A DNA stretch of 64,000 bases from Emiliania huxleyi CCMP1516 (Eukaryota; Haptophyta; Isochrysidales; Noelaerhabdaceae): contig NW_005197877.1 in assembly GCF_000372725.1 (NCBI RefSeq), positions 563,417-627,416 of the forward strand, written 5' to 3'. Positions within the stretch are counted from its first letter, which is position 1, and each line of letters opens with the position of its first letter. Shown piece by piece: positions 19,628 to 29,724 of this stretch. Position numbers and translations under genes: made by a program. Below the pieces are notes generated by a model. It did no database searches, was not told where the DNA came from, and saw only the letters and a list, made by a program, of their open reading frames with translations.

Positions 19628-19816
19628 AACGAAAAAGCCGCCGTGCCATAAAAAGACTTGGTCTCGAGGTTCTCGAAGTGGCTATCCTTTGGCCGCCTTG
19701 GGTAGCGAGGATTGGTGTGACGCGATCCACGCAGGCGTGTTTTCTGGCGGCCGACCGTCAGTGCACGGAGTTGCCCCTTCTTTGACTGCCCCGGCTAGTT
19801 CCCGAGGTCGTCGGGT

Positions 19817-21187
19817 GTGACCCCTGCGTCCCCGCACCTCAAGCGCGGCTTCCAGCTTCCGCCCCTCGCCGCCCTGTTGGGTGACGCCGACGGCACATCT
19901 TCCTCGTGCCTCTCACAGCACTCGCTGTCGGCTGTCGTCAACAACGGCGCGTGGCTGGTCGCCAAGGACGCGTGCGACTCCTTCGATTCACAAAACGCCG
20001 GCGCCACCGTGCCGCACCGGGAGGCCACCTCCCTCATCAGCCACTCGCAGGTGGGCTCGGGAGCTTGGCTGCTCCGCCTGCCTGACGTCACAGTGCCTCG
20101 CTCCATCATCCCCTCCGATACCTTCCTCTCGGCGTGCCAGCACCGCCTCGGCCTCTACCTTACCGCCCTCGATGACGTGTACAACGCGCTCGAGGAGCGC
20201 GGCGTTACCGTCACCCAGCACCAACGCCTCGGCGACCATTGCCTCAATTCCGCCAACGCCTCCCACCGCCACAACGCCGCACTTGCAGCCGTCCACCGTG
20301 CGCTCACCAGCGTCACGAGCGACGCCCTGCCAGTTGGCTCGATCCAGCTGGCCGACAAGGGCGACGGGACCCCCGCCTCCAAGGCTGAGCGGAGGGGCTA
20401 CTACGCCCACGTCAACAAGGGACACATCCCAGACATGATCCGCTTTGGCTCCACGACCACGTGCTGGGAGTTCAAGTGCTACACTCCGTTCCTCCCCTCC
20501 GGCGCAAAGGGCAACGGCTCTGCTCGCTGCGGAGGCGCCGCCTCCCGTGCCGACGGGCACTTCATCGCGCTTGGCAACACTGAGGAGCACCTCTCCGTCG
20601 TCGTTCTCGGCCACCCCCAACGGGGTGACCCGGACACGGAGGAGCAGTTGGACCGCGTCAGCGGCGACGGATGGGTGGCAGCGAAGGACGGCGATTATGC
20701 CGACGCCCTCGCCAAGGGCCACACGGTCATCCTCCTCGTGACCGAGTCGACCGGAGCATTCTCCGCCGACCTCGATCGCGTCCTCCGCCAGCTTGCGAGG
20801 ACCGCACGCGCTAGTGGGTCCATTGACCACACGCCGTATGGCACCTCTCGCGCGTCCACCCGCTCACACTACACCTTCCACTCCGCCGCCATCTCCGCCG
20901 CCATCGTCACCGCCGACGCCCTCACCATCCAGAACTCGGCCGCCGCCCTCGGCTTCGAGCTCACCCTCGACCCTCGCGATCTCGCCCGGCGCTCGACGTC
21001 GGGTCCTCGGCCGCCATTGCGGTCGGCGCCACCACCTCCTCCCGCCCCCCCCGCAGCCACTGCCGCGCGGCCGCCAATGCGACCGACCCCACCCTCCTTC
21101 CCCGACCCCGCCCTAAACGCCCCCGACAGCGAAGCCCGCGCCGCGCGCGGCACCCCCACCGACTCTGCCTCCGACCCCAGGGCCTAG
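19817..21187 (+). CDS. PD-(D/E)XK nuclease-like protein of unknown family
   Basis: An intronless frame of 456 residues. The centre contains KGHIPDMIRFGSTTTCWEFK followed by CYTPF, which fits the PD-(D/E)XK nuclease core (PD, then ExK after a short strand). Around it lie QHQRLGDHCLNSANASHRHN, IQLADKGDGTPASKAERRGY and DGDYADALAKGHTVILLVTE, which look like conserved blocks of a large algal family. The tail after about residue 385 is Pro/Ala-rich and probably disordered. No transposon ends were found at the gene itself. A nuclease carried by, or captured from, mobile elements is inferred only; the catalytic assignment rests on the motif. Confidence 0.5.
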   Translation: MTPASPHLKRGFQLPPLAALLGDADGTSSSCLSQHSLSAVVNNGAWLVAKDACDSFDSQNAGATVPHREATSLISHSQVGSGAWLLRLPDVTVPRSIIPSDTFLSACQHRLGLYLTALDDVYNALEERGVTVTQHQRLGDHCLNSANASHRHNAALAAVHRALTSVTSDALPVGSIQLADKGDGTPASKAERRGYYAHVNKGHIPDMIRFGSTTTCWEFKCYTPFLPSGAKGNGSARCGGAASRADGHFIALGNTEEHLSVVVLGHPQRGDPDTEEQLDRVSGDGWVAAKDGDYADALAKGHTVILLVTESTGAFSADLDRVLRQLARTARASGSIDHTPYGTSRASTRSHYTFHSAAISAAIVTADALTIQNSAAALGFELTLDPRDLARRSTSGPRPPLRSAPPPPPAPPAATAARPPMRPTPPSFPDPALNAPDSEARAARGTPTDSASDPRA

Positions 21188-21288
21188 GCGGCCCGCCATG
21201 AAATCTAGCCGTGTGTGCTGGCGTCCGGGTCCCAGCGGGTTTTCACGTAACAAGTACACACCACGCTGAACCAGCCGCCGCCGCGCCG

Positions 21289-22435
21289 ATGGCCTCCCAC
21301 CGCATCGGCGCCCGCCTGTCTGGGCTCTCGCCAGAGCAGCTCGTCGCCTTCATCGACGAGCAGGCGCCTCTCTGGAGCGCCGCCGCAATGCGCGTGGCGG
21401 AGGAGCACGCCGCACGGCTCGTGGAGCAGCCCGAGTGGGTGCTCTCCGAGGTCCTCCTCTCGCCGGACCTCGCCCCGCACATCCTCGCCCAGCTGCCGAC
21501 CACGGAGCACGCCGCCAAGGGGACGTGCCGCGCGTGGCGCCGCGGCTGGAAGGAGACGCTGAAGAAGCGCGAGAGGCCGCGCCTGCTCGTGTTCGGCGGC
21601 CACGACAACGCTGGACGCGTCATCAGCTCGCTGGAGCGGTACGACCCGTCAACGAATGAGTGGGAGGAGGAGGCTGTGGCGCCGATGCCTTCGGCACGCA
21701 CGTATGTCTGCACGGCGGTGCTCGATGGCAAGCTCTACGCGGTGGGCGGCCATGAGGCCGGCGAAGCAACTTCCAATGGTGGAGCGGTACGACTTGGCTA
21801 CGAAAGCGTGGGAGGAGGTGGCGCCAATGGTGACACCACACGAGAACCACGACGTGGCGGTGCTCGACGGCAAGGTCTATGCTGTTGGCGGCTACAGCGA
21901 CGACGACGACGGCCGCCTCAGCTCGGTGGAGCGGTACGATCCGGCTGCCAATGCGTGGGAGGCGGTGGCGCCGATGGCGACGGAGCGGGGCGAACATGGC
22001 GTGGCGGTGCTCGGCGGCAAGCTGTACGCTGTTGGCGGCTACAGCGACGGCGGCGGCCGCCTCAGCTCGGTCGAGCGGTACGATCCGGCTGCCAATTCGT
22101 GGGAGGCGGTGGCGCCGATGGCGACGGCGCGGGCAGCTCCCACCGTGGCGGTGCTCGACGGCAACCTGTACGCTGTTGGAGGCTACGGCGCCGGCGCCCT
22201 CAGCTCGGTCGAGCGGTACGACCCGGCGTTGAACGCGTGGGAGGCGGTGGCGCCGATGGCGGCGGCGCGGGCTACTGTTGGTGTAGTGGTGCTCGACGGC
22301 AAGTTGTACGCTGTGGGCGGGTACAGCAGCGGCGGCCTCAGCTCGGTGGAGCGGTACGACCCGGCCTTGGATGCGTGGGAGGTGGTGGCGCCGATGGCGA
22401 CGGCGCGGTCCTTTGCTGTCGCGTTCCTGATGTAG
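21289..22435 (+). CDS. Kelch-repeat protein with F-box-like N-terminus, frameshifted
   Basis: The frame starts at MASHRIGARLSGLSPEQLVA (21289) and shows an F-box-like stretch (LLSPDLAPHILAQLPTTEHA), then Kelch repeats of about 47 residues (SSVERYDPAANAWEAVAPMA, LDGKLYAVGGY). Near 21777 the reading frame moves by one base: EATS in the first frame must join MVERYDLATKAWEEV in the second. One extra A in CCAATGG explains it. About six Kelch blades follow, ending at 22435. With the shift repaired this would be a substrate receptor of SCF ubiquitin ligases (family knowledge). It may be a recent pseudogene or a sequencing error; no splice pair fits the shift. Confidence 0.7.
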
Positions 22436-23468
22436 AGAGAGAGGGGGGCATCGAGGTGGAGCAGTGTCGGTGAGAGAAAGAACTTTGCGTGATCCCGTGC
22501 TTTTTCGCAGTCCACCCGGCTCACATCTACCTATCTATCTATCTGTCAAAGCCACACGCCTGTCTGATGGCCGCGCGAGGCCAAATTGGGCGTTCCGAGC
22601 GCCTTCTCGGCGAGAACGAACGGGCTGCGCATCGGTCAGAGCGTGAACCGTGATATTGAGAGGGAGGTGGTCGTGCGCCCACTTGCTGCTGTGCGTGCGG
22701 CGCGCTGGAGGCGAGGGTGGGCGCGCCGGCGGTCGAGCCACCGAATGATTCGACGTGTCGCAGCTCCGCGCTGGCGGGCAAGACCGAGCAGATGCTGTCG
22801 GCGGCGGTCACGCGACGAGAGAGAGCCGCAGGAGCCCTCTGGGGACCAGGCGTATAGAGCGGCGATGAGCGGCGCGCGCGAATAGCCACCTGTAGGCAGT
22901 CACCGGGGTGGCGGTCAAGCACGCTCCGGGGTGGATCTGGTGCTTCTAGTATCACTGGTGGGCTGGGTGTGCAGCAGCACCAGCGCTCCAAAAAGAGGCA
23001 AAAAAAGCGGCTGCTGACGTGTTTTGAGTGTCAGCTTTCTCGACGCGCCGTTCTCCGCCCGGCCGAAAAGCTGGCTGGTGGTCGCGCGCGGCGCGGCGTC
23101 GGCGCGGCTCCGACTGGTCGGGCACCTCGGCTGGGTCCATCAGCACGAGGCCCGCCCCGTCCCTCGGCCGGCAGCCCCGGCCCCCGCGAGCGCAATCGGA
23201 AGCCCCACCCCAGACCGGGTGCCGCAGACGCTTGTAGCTACAAGCTAGGTTGTAGCCCCGCCCCAGATCGCGCTGGTTTGCCGCAGGAAACCCAGCAGGC
23301 GCGACGGGCGGGGTGTGAGCGTCTGGGGTATGCGACATGCTCATCCTCTTTTCACACCACTCTCTGCCAGCCTACTCTGTGACTGTGTGCAGCTGTCACA
23401 GGGCTCGCCCTCAACTTGTCTACTCGTACTCGCTGGAGCCGAGCAGGAGAGCCTCGCTAACTACGTAA
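22436..23468. other. intergenic, no gene recognised
   Basis: About 1 kb with a short CTAT tract near 22530 and a GTAGCTACAAGCTAGGTTGTAG near-palindrome around 23230. Open frames on both strands lack domains. Confidence 0.45.
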
Positions 23469-26400
23469 CTACACGTCTTCGCTGAGCGGGCCAGCGGCTG
23501 TGCACGTACCGCCTCCCCGCCCCTCCCGCGCCCCCGCCTCCCAGTCCGCCTCCACCGCCTCTGGCGGCAGCCCGAGCAGCTTGCCCCCCACCATCCGGTG
23601 GAAGCGCCTCGCGTACTCGCCCGGCTCGACGGCGCTCATCCCGCCCCGCACGTCGGCGGCGCAGCGGCAGCGCAGCAGCACCTTGCACCACCGCTCGAGC
23701 CGCTTGGCAAGCGTCCACCTCGTCAGCAGGTCGATCATGCCGAGCGCGTACAGGCCAGGGCCCTCAAAGGTGGCGGCCGTGAAGGCGGACGGCCCCGTCT
23801 GCTCGGGGAGGAGAGAGAGAGCGGGGCCGATGCCGGGCGGCGAAGCGTCGGGCGGCGGCGAGAGCGGAGTCGCCGCCACCAGCGGCTGCAGCGAGTCGGC
23901 CGAGGCAGGCGACGCCGGTGGCGGGGCAGCTGGGCGTGCAGCTCCGAGGCTGGCGCGGCCGCTGCCCGCTGCAGCGGCTCTCAGCGCGGCGGCGTCCCAA
24001 GCGGCGGCGCCGTCGGTGGCGGTTGCGGCGGGCGAGGGGGAGGGCGAGGGCGAGGGCGAGGGGGAGGCGAAGAGTCGCCGTTCGACAACCTTGGCCCGCC
24101 CGAACAGCAACGAAGGAGTCCCATCCACCCACAGGGACAATGTCTCCGAACGTGTCATGAAACGGGTCCCTGGACCATGGTCACCAGCAAAGAGTAGTCC
24201 ATCACCCGCCAGGAGGCGAGAAAACAAAGTTCGGGGCCCCCCTTCGAAAACGAAAGCGGAAGGGTCCGCCGGGAAGGGTTTTTCTCCTTTCAAGGTGGCA
24301 AAGGGCTGGCGGGGCTGGGTGCGGCGAGGCGTGGCGTGGAAGAGGAGAGCAACACCCCTGCCGCAGCAGGGCCGCCTTTGCTTGCGGCTCGAGCCGCAGC
24401 AGCCGCGAGGCGGGCCAGTCCGAGTCCTTGGGGGTTTTTTCGCCTGCGAGCCGTGGTCCGAGTGCCGCGACACAGAGTCATGGTCCAACCGTTCTTAGCC
24501 CCCCCCCCCCCCCCCCGCGCGCCTCTCCCTCGCCGCTCGCGTCTCTCCCTCTCTCTCTCTGCTCTCTCGCTCTCCCTCGCTCGCCTGGCGTCGCGTGGCG
24601 GTCGACCCAAGAGCCCTTGAGGTCGAACCTACGGGAGATATGGGGGAGATCTGGGGAGATCTGGGGAGATACGACCCGAGAGCCCTTGAGGTCGAACCTC
24701 TCGTGCATGTGAGGCAGGTCGGCGAACACGTTGCTCAGCACCTGCGCGCGAGGAGAGGCCGAGGGGGCGCCCGTACGCCGCTGTCGCAGGAGCAGGGCCG
24801 GCGAGGGCTCGACTAAGGCGGGGGCTCGACTAAGGCGGGGGCCCGGCCGCACGTGGAAGAACTTTGTCTGCCCGTACATGGTGATCGAGTAGCATCCCGA
24901 GAGGCGGGAGAGCAGCGAGCGAGGCTGGCTCTGCATGTGGCGGCAGTACTGCGGCAGCAGCTGCAGCAGCGCGTGGTGCTCTGCGCGCGTCATCGACTTG
25001 GCCAAGTAGCGGCCGTCGGCCGAGAAGAAGAAGAAGCCTCCGCCGCGCCCCTCGGAGAAGCTGCGCGCGAGCGACAGCTCGACGCCGCCCTCGAGCGACC
25101 CCGCCATCGCCGTCGCGTACGCCTCTGCCTCGACACCTACGGGGGAGATGGGGGAGATCTGGGGGAGATCTGAGGAGATACGACCCGAGAGCCTCTGCCT
25201 CGACACCGAAGACGCGCGAGCGCAGCCACTGCATGGTCCGCGGCGCGTACTCGCGGAAGGTGACTCGGCCTCGCGGGCCGCCGCTGTACCTCCCGAGCCA
25301 GCGAAATCAAGTTAATTAATTAAATTAATTAAATTAATTAAAGCGGGCCGCCGGTGTACCTCCCGAGCCAGCGATCCGCGGCCGCGGGCTCGGCGGCCCC
25401 GCTGTCGGGCGGCAGCTCGACCTCGTCCACCTCGCACACCTGCCAATCCATCTCCCCACATCTCCCCCTATCTCCCCCTATCTCCCCCTGTCTCCTCGTC
25501 CGCCTCGCACACCTGCCAATCCATCTCCCACATCTCCCCCTATCTCCCCCTATCTCCCCCTGTCTCCTCGTCCGCCTCGCACACCTGCCAATCCATCTCC
25601 CACATCTCCCCCTATCTCCCCCTATCTCCCCCTGTCTCCTCGTCCGCCTCGCACACCTGCCACTCCGCGAGCGGCGCCCACGACTCTCCTCGCGCCCGCG
25701 CGCCCGTCGCCGCCCCGCCCGCCCTCGCCTTCGCGGCGCCACTGCCAGCGCCCGCAAAGTGTGGCGCCGCCCAGCCAGCCTTTGCTCGGCCGACAGCGCG
25801 GCGCGCGGCGACGAGCAGCCGGATAGCCTCGCCGGCTGGCGCGGCGGGTGGCGCGGCGGGGAGCAGCAGCGTGGACCCGCGAGGCGAGGGCGGCAGCGAG
25901 GAGGAGGGGACCCGCGGCACGGCTGGCCGCTCGCCCGCCGCCTCCCTCCCCCCCGGCTGTCCCTCCCTCCCCCTCAGCTGTCCCTCCCTCCCCCTCGTGT
26001 CTGGCAGCGAGGAGGTGGAGGAGGAGAGGCGACCGCCTCGAGGCCGGACGCGGAGGAGGGCCGTGTCGCCGCGGTCGCAGCTGTCCTCAGACGGCGAGAG
26101 GGAGGCGGAGGCGGAGGCGGAGGCGGAGGCGGAGGCGGAGGCGGAGGCGGAGGCGGAGGCGGAGGCGGAGGCGGAGGCGGGAGCGTCGGAGGCGGAGGCG
26201 GCGAGGTCGGCGGCGGCGAAGCCAGCGGCAGCGGCGGAAGAGTCAGAGGCGCATGCGGCGGGGAAGAAGACGGCGCCTCTCTCCGCGCGCAAAGTTGTGG
26301 CGCGGAGGCCTCTCATCGTCTCGTGGATGATCTCGGCGCGGAGAGTGGCGGAGAGGTCGGAGTGGTCGCCTCCTTCCGCCTCGCGCCGCAGAGACGACTG

Positions 26401-28450
26401 CCGCCGCGCCACCGCCGCCTTCCTCCACGCCCAGAAGCCAGCCAACGAGTTGATCGCCCCCCCCGCGCACATCATCGACGAGAAGGCGGCCTGCAGCGCC
26501 GCCGCCACGCCGCACATCGAGGACGCTCCCTCGGCCCCGCCGCCAAAGTGGGACCGCAGTGTGAGAGACTCGAAATCGCACTCGCTCTGCGGCCGCCACG
26601 GCGCGCCGGCGAGCAGCCAGCTTGCGACGAAGAGCGTCGCCGTGACGACCCAGTAGAGGAAGAAGACGCGCACCACCGCCCCGCCCTGCCGCAGCTGTGC
26701 GAACCGCGCGTCGCCGAGCAGCGCCCGCAGCGATGCTCCCTGCCGAAGCAGGCCGAAGGAGCGGACATACAGAGCGAGCGCCATCAGCCACGTGCCTCCG
26801 ATGGGCAGCGAGACCGTCAGCAGCGCCTGCGGGAGATGTGGGGAGATGTGGGGAGATGTGGGGAGATGTGGGGAGATGTGGGGAGATGTGGGGAGATGTG
26901 GGGAGATGTGGGGAGATATGGGGAGATGTGGGGAGATGTGGGGAGATGTGGGGAGATGTGGGGAGATAGCGCCTGCCAGTTGTTGATGAGCGAGGCGCCT
27001 CTCCGGCGCGGGAACCAGCAGGCGAGGAAGGCGGCGCGGAAGCCGTGGCCGAAAGCCTCTCCCGCCTCTGGGGGAGCCAGGTAGGTTGCGGAGAGGAGCA
27101 GCACCGCGCAGCAGCAGGCGGCGTGGTACCTCAGCGCGCGCGACGCGGGGCGGGTGAAGGGGTCGGCGACGGTGCGGTGGAAGTTGTGAGCGAGGGCGAG
27201 GTAGTAGGAGACGGAGCCGACGAGGCCGGCCTGCGGAGAGGGAGATGTGGGGAGATGTGGGGAGATGTGGGGAGACAGACGAGGCCGGCCTGCGGAGAGG
27301 GAGATGTGGGGAGGTGTGGGGAGATAGACGAGGCCGGCCTGCGGAGAGGGAGATGTGGGGAGATGTGGGGAGATGTGGGGAGATAGACGAGGCCGGCCTG
27401 CGGAGAGGGAGATGTGGGGAGATGTGGGGAGATGTGGGGAGATAGACGAGGCCAGAGGCTCCGGAGAGGGAGATGTGGGGAGATAGACGAGGCCAGGCTC
27501 CGGAGAGGGAGATGTGGGGAGGTGTGGGGAGATGTGGGGAGATAGACGAGGCCGGCCTGCGGAGAGGGAGATGTGGGGAGATGTGGGGAGATGTGGGGAG
27601 ATAGACGAGGCCAGAGGCTCCGGAGAGGGAGATGTGGGGAGATAGACGAGGCCAGGCTCCGGAGAGGGAGATGTGGGGAGGTGTGGGGAGATGTGGGGAG
27701 ATAGACGAGGCCAGGCTCCGGAGAGGGAGATGTGGGGAGGTGTGGGGAGATGTGGGGAGATAGACGAGGCCAGGCTCCGGAGAGGGAGAGGAGGACAGGT
27801 GCAGTATGAGTGTGGAGAGGGTAGCTGCTAGATCACGTGTCGGCCCCTCTCCCCCTCGCCTGCAGCAGAAAGGCAAGCAGCCCCCAGCGGCAAGCGCAGC
27901 CCGGGTGGGCGTTGGCCGCATCGCAGAGGCATTCCGCAGACGAGGTGTGAACCCACGCCAGCGGCTCACTACCCGCCGCTTCGTCATGGACGTCTCCCGC
28001 GCCCGTGTCGTGGACGTGTCCCGCGCCCGTGTCGTGCAGCAAGCGGAGCGCGGCGACGAGGCAGAGCGGCACTGACTTGACCAGGTCTGAGAGGTGCATG
28101 CAGTATGCAAGGCTCGCCGGGAAGCGCCGCAGCCGCTTGGCCCTCGACGAGGCTGCCGCGACCAGGTAGGCTGTCCCGCACACGCAGGAGAGGGCGGCGA
28201 GGCTGAACTGCACGACCGCCTGCCTCCGCTCCCAGCGGTCAATCTCGGCCACCGCCATCGCCTGCGCGGGGCCGCTGCCGACCAGCGCGACGCAGCCGCA
28301 GTTGAAGACGTCGTCTCCGGACGCCGCCATTGCGCTCATGTTGAGGCTGTCGCAGGCGCCGAGGCCAGTGGTCGCAAAGTCGAGGCACGAGTCATAGCCG
28401 GCGGTGCGAGGGAGCTGGGAGCACGGTATGAGCGGGCTGGTGGCTGGCAT
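23469..28450 (-). CDS. GPCR-phosphatidylinositol phosphate kinase fusion, at least 11 exons
   Basis: In-frame exons on the minus strand: 28450-27860, 27230-26973, 26826-25657, 25439-25360, 25289-25207, 25136-24853, 24741-24698, 24628-24585 and 24443-about 24370, then a piece around 24240-24165 and a last exon to 23469. The N-terminal 480 residues hold about seven hydrophobic segments (e.g. VVQFSLAALSCVCGTAYLVA, LMALALYVRSFGLL, VFFLYWVVTATLFVASWLL) with a Cys-rich outer part. An Ala/Ser/Pro-rich linker follows. The kinase part has the Gly-rich loop SFSEGRGGGFFFFSADGRYL, LAKSM lysine, QTKFFHV, HERFDLKGS, TPKDSDWP, LRLEPQAKAALLRQ, VMDYSLLV and YALGMIDLLTRWTLAKRLER, all PIPK hallmarks. Such fusions are known from oomycetes and Dictyostelium (RpkA). 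It would couple a ligand at the membrane to PIP2 synthesis. The join near 24370-24240 is not resolved and needs cDNA. Confidence 0.82.
24601..24702. repeat. exon-edge duplication flanking a kinase-domain intron
   Basis: A segment reading GAGCCCTTGAGGTCGAACCT occurs at about 24611-24630 and 24680-24699, with GGGGAGATCT units between. On the gene strand each copy begins AG|GTTCGACCTCAAGGG, encoding RFDLKG, so the first copy is the GT donor and the second follows the TAG acceptor. Confidence 0.85.
25276..25374. repeat. exon-edge duplication with an all-AT filler
   Basis: A 32-bp segment (GCGGGCCGCCG.TGTACCTC...) occurs at about 25275-25306 and 25343-25374 with one change. The 36 bp between are TTAATTAAATTAATTAA-type sequence, sharply unlike the surrounding GC-rich DNA. 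On the gene strand each copy has GGGAG|GTACA, giving GT-AG splicing and WLGRYSGGP. Confidence 0.88.
25428..25670. repeat. four-copy exon-edge ladder with GGGGAGATA satellite
   Basis: The segment TCGTCCxCCTCGCACACCTG occurs four times (period about 70 bp). CCATCTCCCACATCTCCCCC and TATCTCCCCC tracts lie between the copies. On the gene strand each copy reads GGCAG|GTGTGCGAGG, so each is a potential donor or acceptor of the same codons (WQVCE). Confidence 0.88.
26827..26972. repeat. GGGGAGATGT satellite intron
   Basis: About twelve units of GGGGAGATGTG fill the intron between GPCR exons 2 and 3. The edges duplicate GCAGGCGCT on the gene strand (GCAG|GCGCTA at the donor, GCAG|GCGCTG at the acceptor), a GC-AG intron. 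Confidence 0.9.
27231..27859. repeat. acceptor-site ladder in GPCR intron 1
   Basis: The exon-2 start plus its 3' splice site (AGACGAGGCC-GGCCTGC-GGAGAGG) is present about eleven times, spaced 40-60 bp, each followed by two to four GGGGAGATGTG units. About half carry GGCCTGCGG, which on the gene strand is CCGCAG|GCC; the others carry AGGCTCCGG or AGAGGCTCCGG, which changes the acceptor AG context. Only the copy at 27219-27240 leads into open coding sequence. Confidence 0.9.
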
Positions 28451-28714
28451 GCTGAGCGGACAACCAAGTCGTCTAAGTCGTGGTGTCTGTCGCCGTCACG
28501 ATTCACGTGCGGAACTCGGTCGCGGGCTTGTCTGAGGCCAAAGCGAGCGGCCACTCCTCTTTGCGCCGAGCGTGACCGGCGGTGCCGCGCAACTCGTGCG
28601 CCAAAGCGGGCGGCCACCACAGGGTGGAGGGTTCGGAGGGTGGAGGAGGGTTCCGGCTTGACCGTGCGGCCGTTCCAGCCGCGGCTCCACGCGCCGATCG
28701 TCTACCGCCCTCCA

Positions 28715-28768
28715 GGGGGGGGGGGGGGACCTAGCCGCTTGCTGACGGGCCAGGACCCCCCCCCCCCC
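28715..28768. repeat. G14 and C13 runs as an inverted pair
   Basis: CCA-G14-ACC (28715-28728) and GGA-C13-GG (28756-28768) can pair as a stem of about 16 bp around a loop near 25 nt. Homopolymer lengths may vary in assembly. Confidence 0.8.
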
Positions 28769-29345
28769 GGGACGGGCTGTACCTCGAAGTCTTCTTGTTG
28801 TCTACCGCGGCTGTACCGGTGCGCCCAGGCGATTGTCGATCGAGCGCTCGCGCGACCTGCGCTTCGTGCTGTGTGACGGCAACCCGCTCTGCAAGCCCAC
28901 CACCGACTTAGGCGCGCTGCTCAAGCAGGCGAGGCAGCCCTGGCAGCGAAATTTTTTCACAGACCTTTTTTATTTGACCGTTTCCAATATATCAAAACTT
29001 CTGCTGAAATCTGAGTGTCAATTTGACACACATTTACTCGTATTTGCTCGTCATTCCAACGGCCGCCAGGAGCACCAAGAGGACTCCTCATGGCTGTGCC
29101 CAAGTGGGCTTCGACCGGCCTCGGCTGGGGGGGCGGGTTGTCCCGGCTGCGGACGCCTTCTGCAGCCCCCTGGGATGGGGACAGCACCCAAAAACTGCCC
29201 CACGGCGGCATACAGCACTGCCAGCCAGCCTCTTCCTCCTCCTCAAGGGCTGTACTATAGGCCATATTGCGCCGCCTCCTACTGGCAGCCGGGCGGGCGC
29301 GCGCCGCGGGCGCCTCGGCGCGCGCACGGCTCGCAAAGTTCGAAC

Positions 29346-29391
29346 GAGTACTGCCGCCCGGCCGCCTCAAGGCTGCCGGGCGGCAGTACTC
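29346..29391. repeat. 17-bp perfect inverted repeat
   Basis: GAGTACTGCCGCCCGGC (29346-29362) and its exact complement (29375-29391) are separated by 12 bases, a very stable hairpin. Confidence 0.9.
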
Positions 29392-29724
29392 GCCTCGCAA
29401 GGCGCGCACCGGCTGCTCTGGCTGCTGCGCCGGCGGCCGCTGCGCTGGCCGCTGCTGCGCCGGCTGGCGGGCGGTACGGCCGCCGGCGGCCGCTGCACCC
29501 GCGCCTTCCCTCGCGGGCGCCGTCGCGCCGCGCGCGCCCAACTGTGCTGGCACACCCCTCCTAGTCACAATCTCAATTTCTCGACTGGCCAACACGACGT
29601 GCTGCGATCGGGGTTGCCCCGTTTCTTTTTTCCTTTCTTTTTTTGGCCCTGTGGGCACCCTACCGACGCTTGGCAGTGACAGGCGACGGGGACGGGGACG
29701 GGGAGGGCGACAGCGACGTCGAGG

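Larger units (their letters stand above)
28451..29724. other. intergenic region with strong secondary-structure signals
   Basis: This 1.27-kb stretch lies between the divergent GPCR-PIPK gene and the large transposase-like gene. It has a G14/C13 pair (28715-28768), an AT-rich island (28945-29045) and a 17-bp inverted repeat (29346-29391). Long frames on either strand are Ala/Arg-rich and lack domains. A promoter for each gene is expected here. Confidence 0.5.

Noticed and set aside
25612..28242. A single 876-codon protein reading through the GPCR introns
   Set aside because: The HISPHLPTSPHIS repeats are translated satellite; splicing removes them in frame and restores membrane segments. Read-through is possible only because the satellites lack stops.
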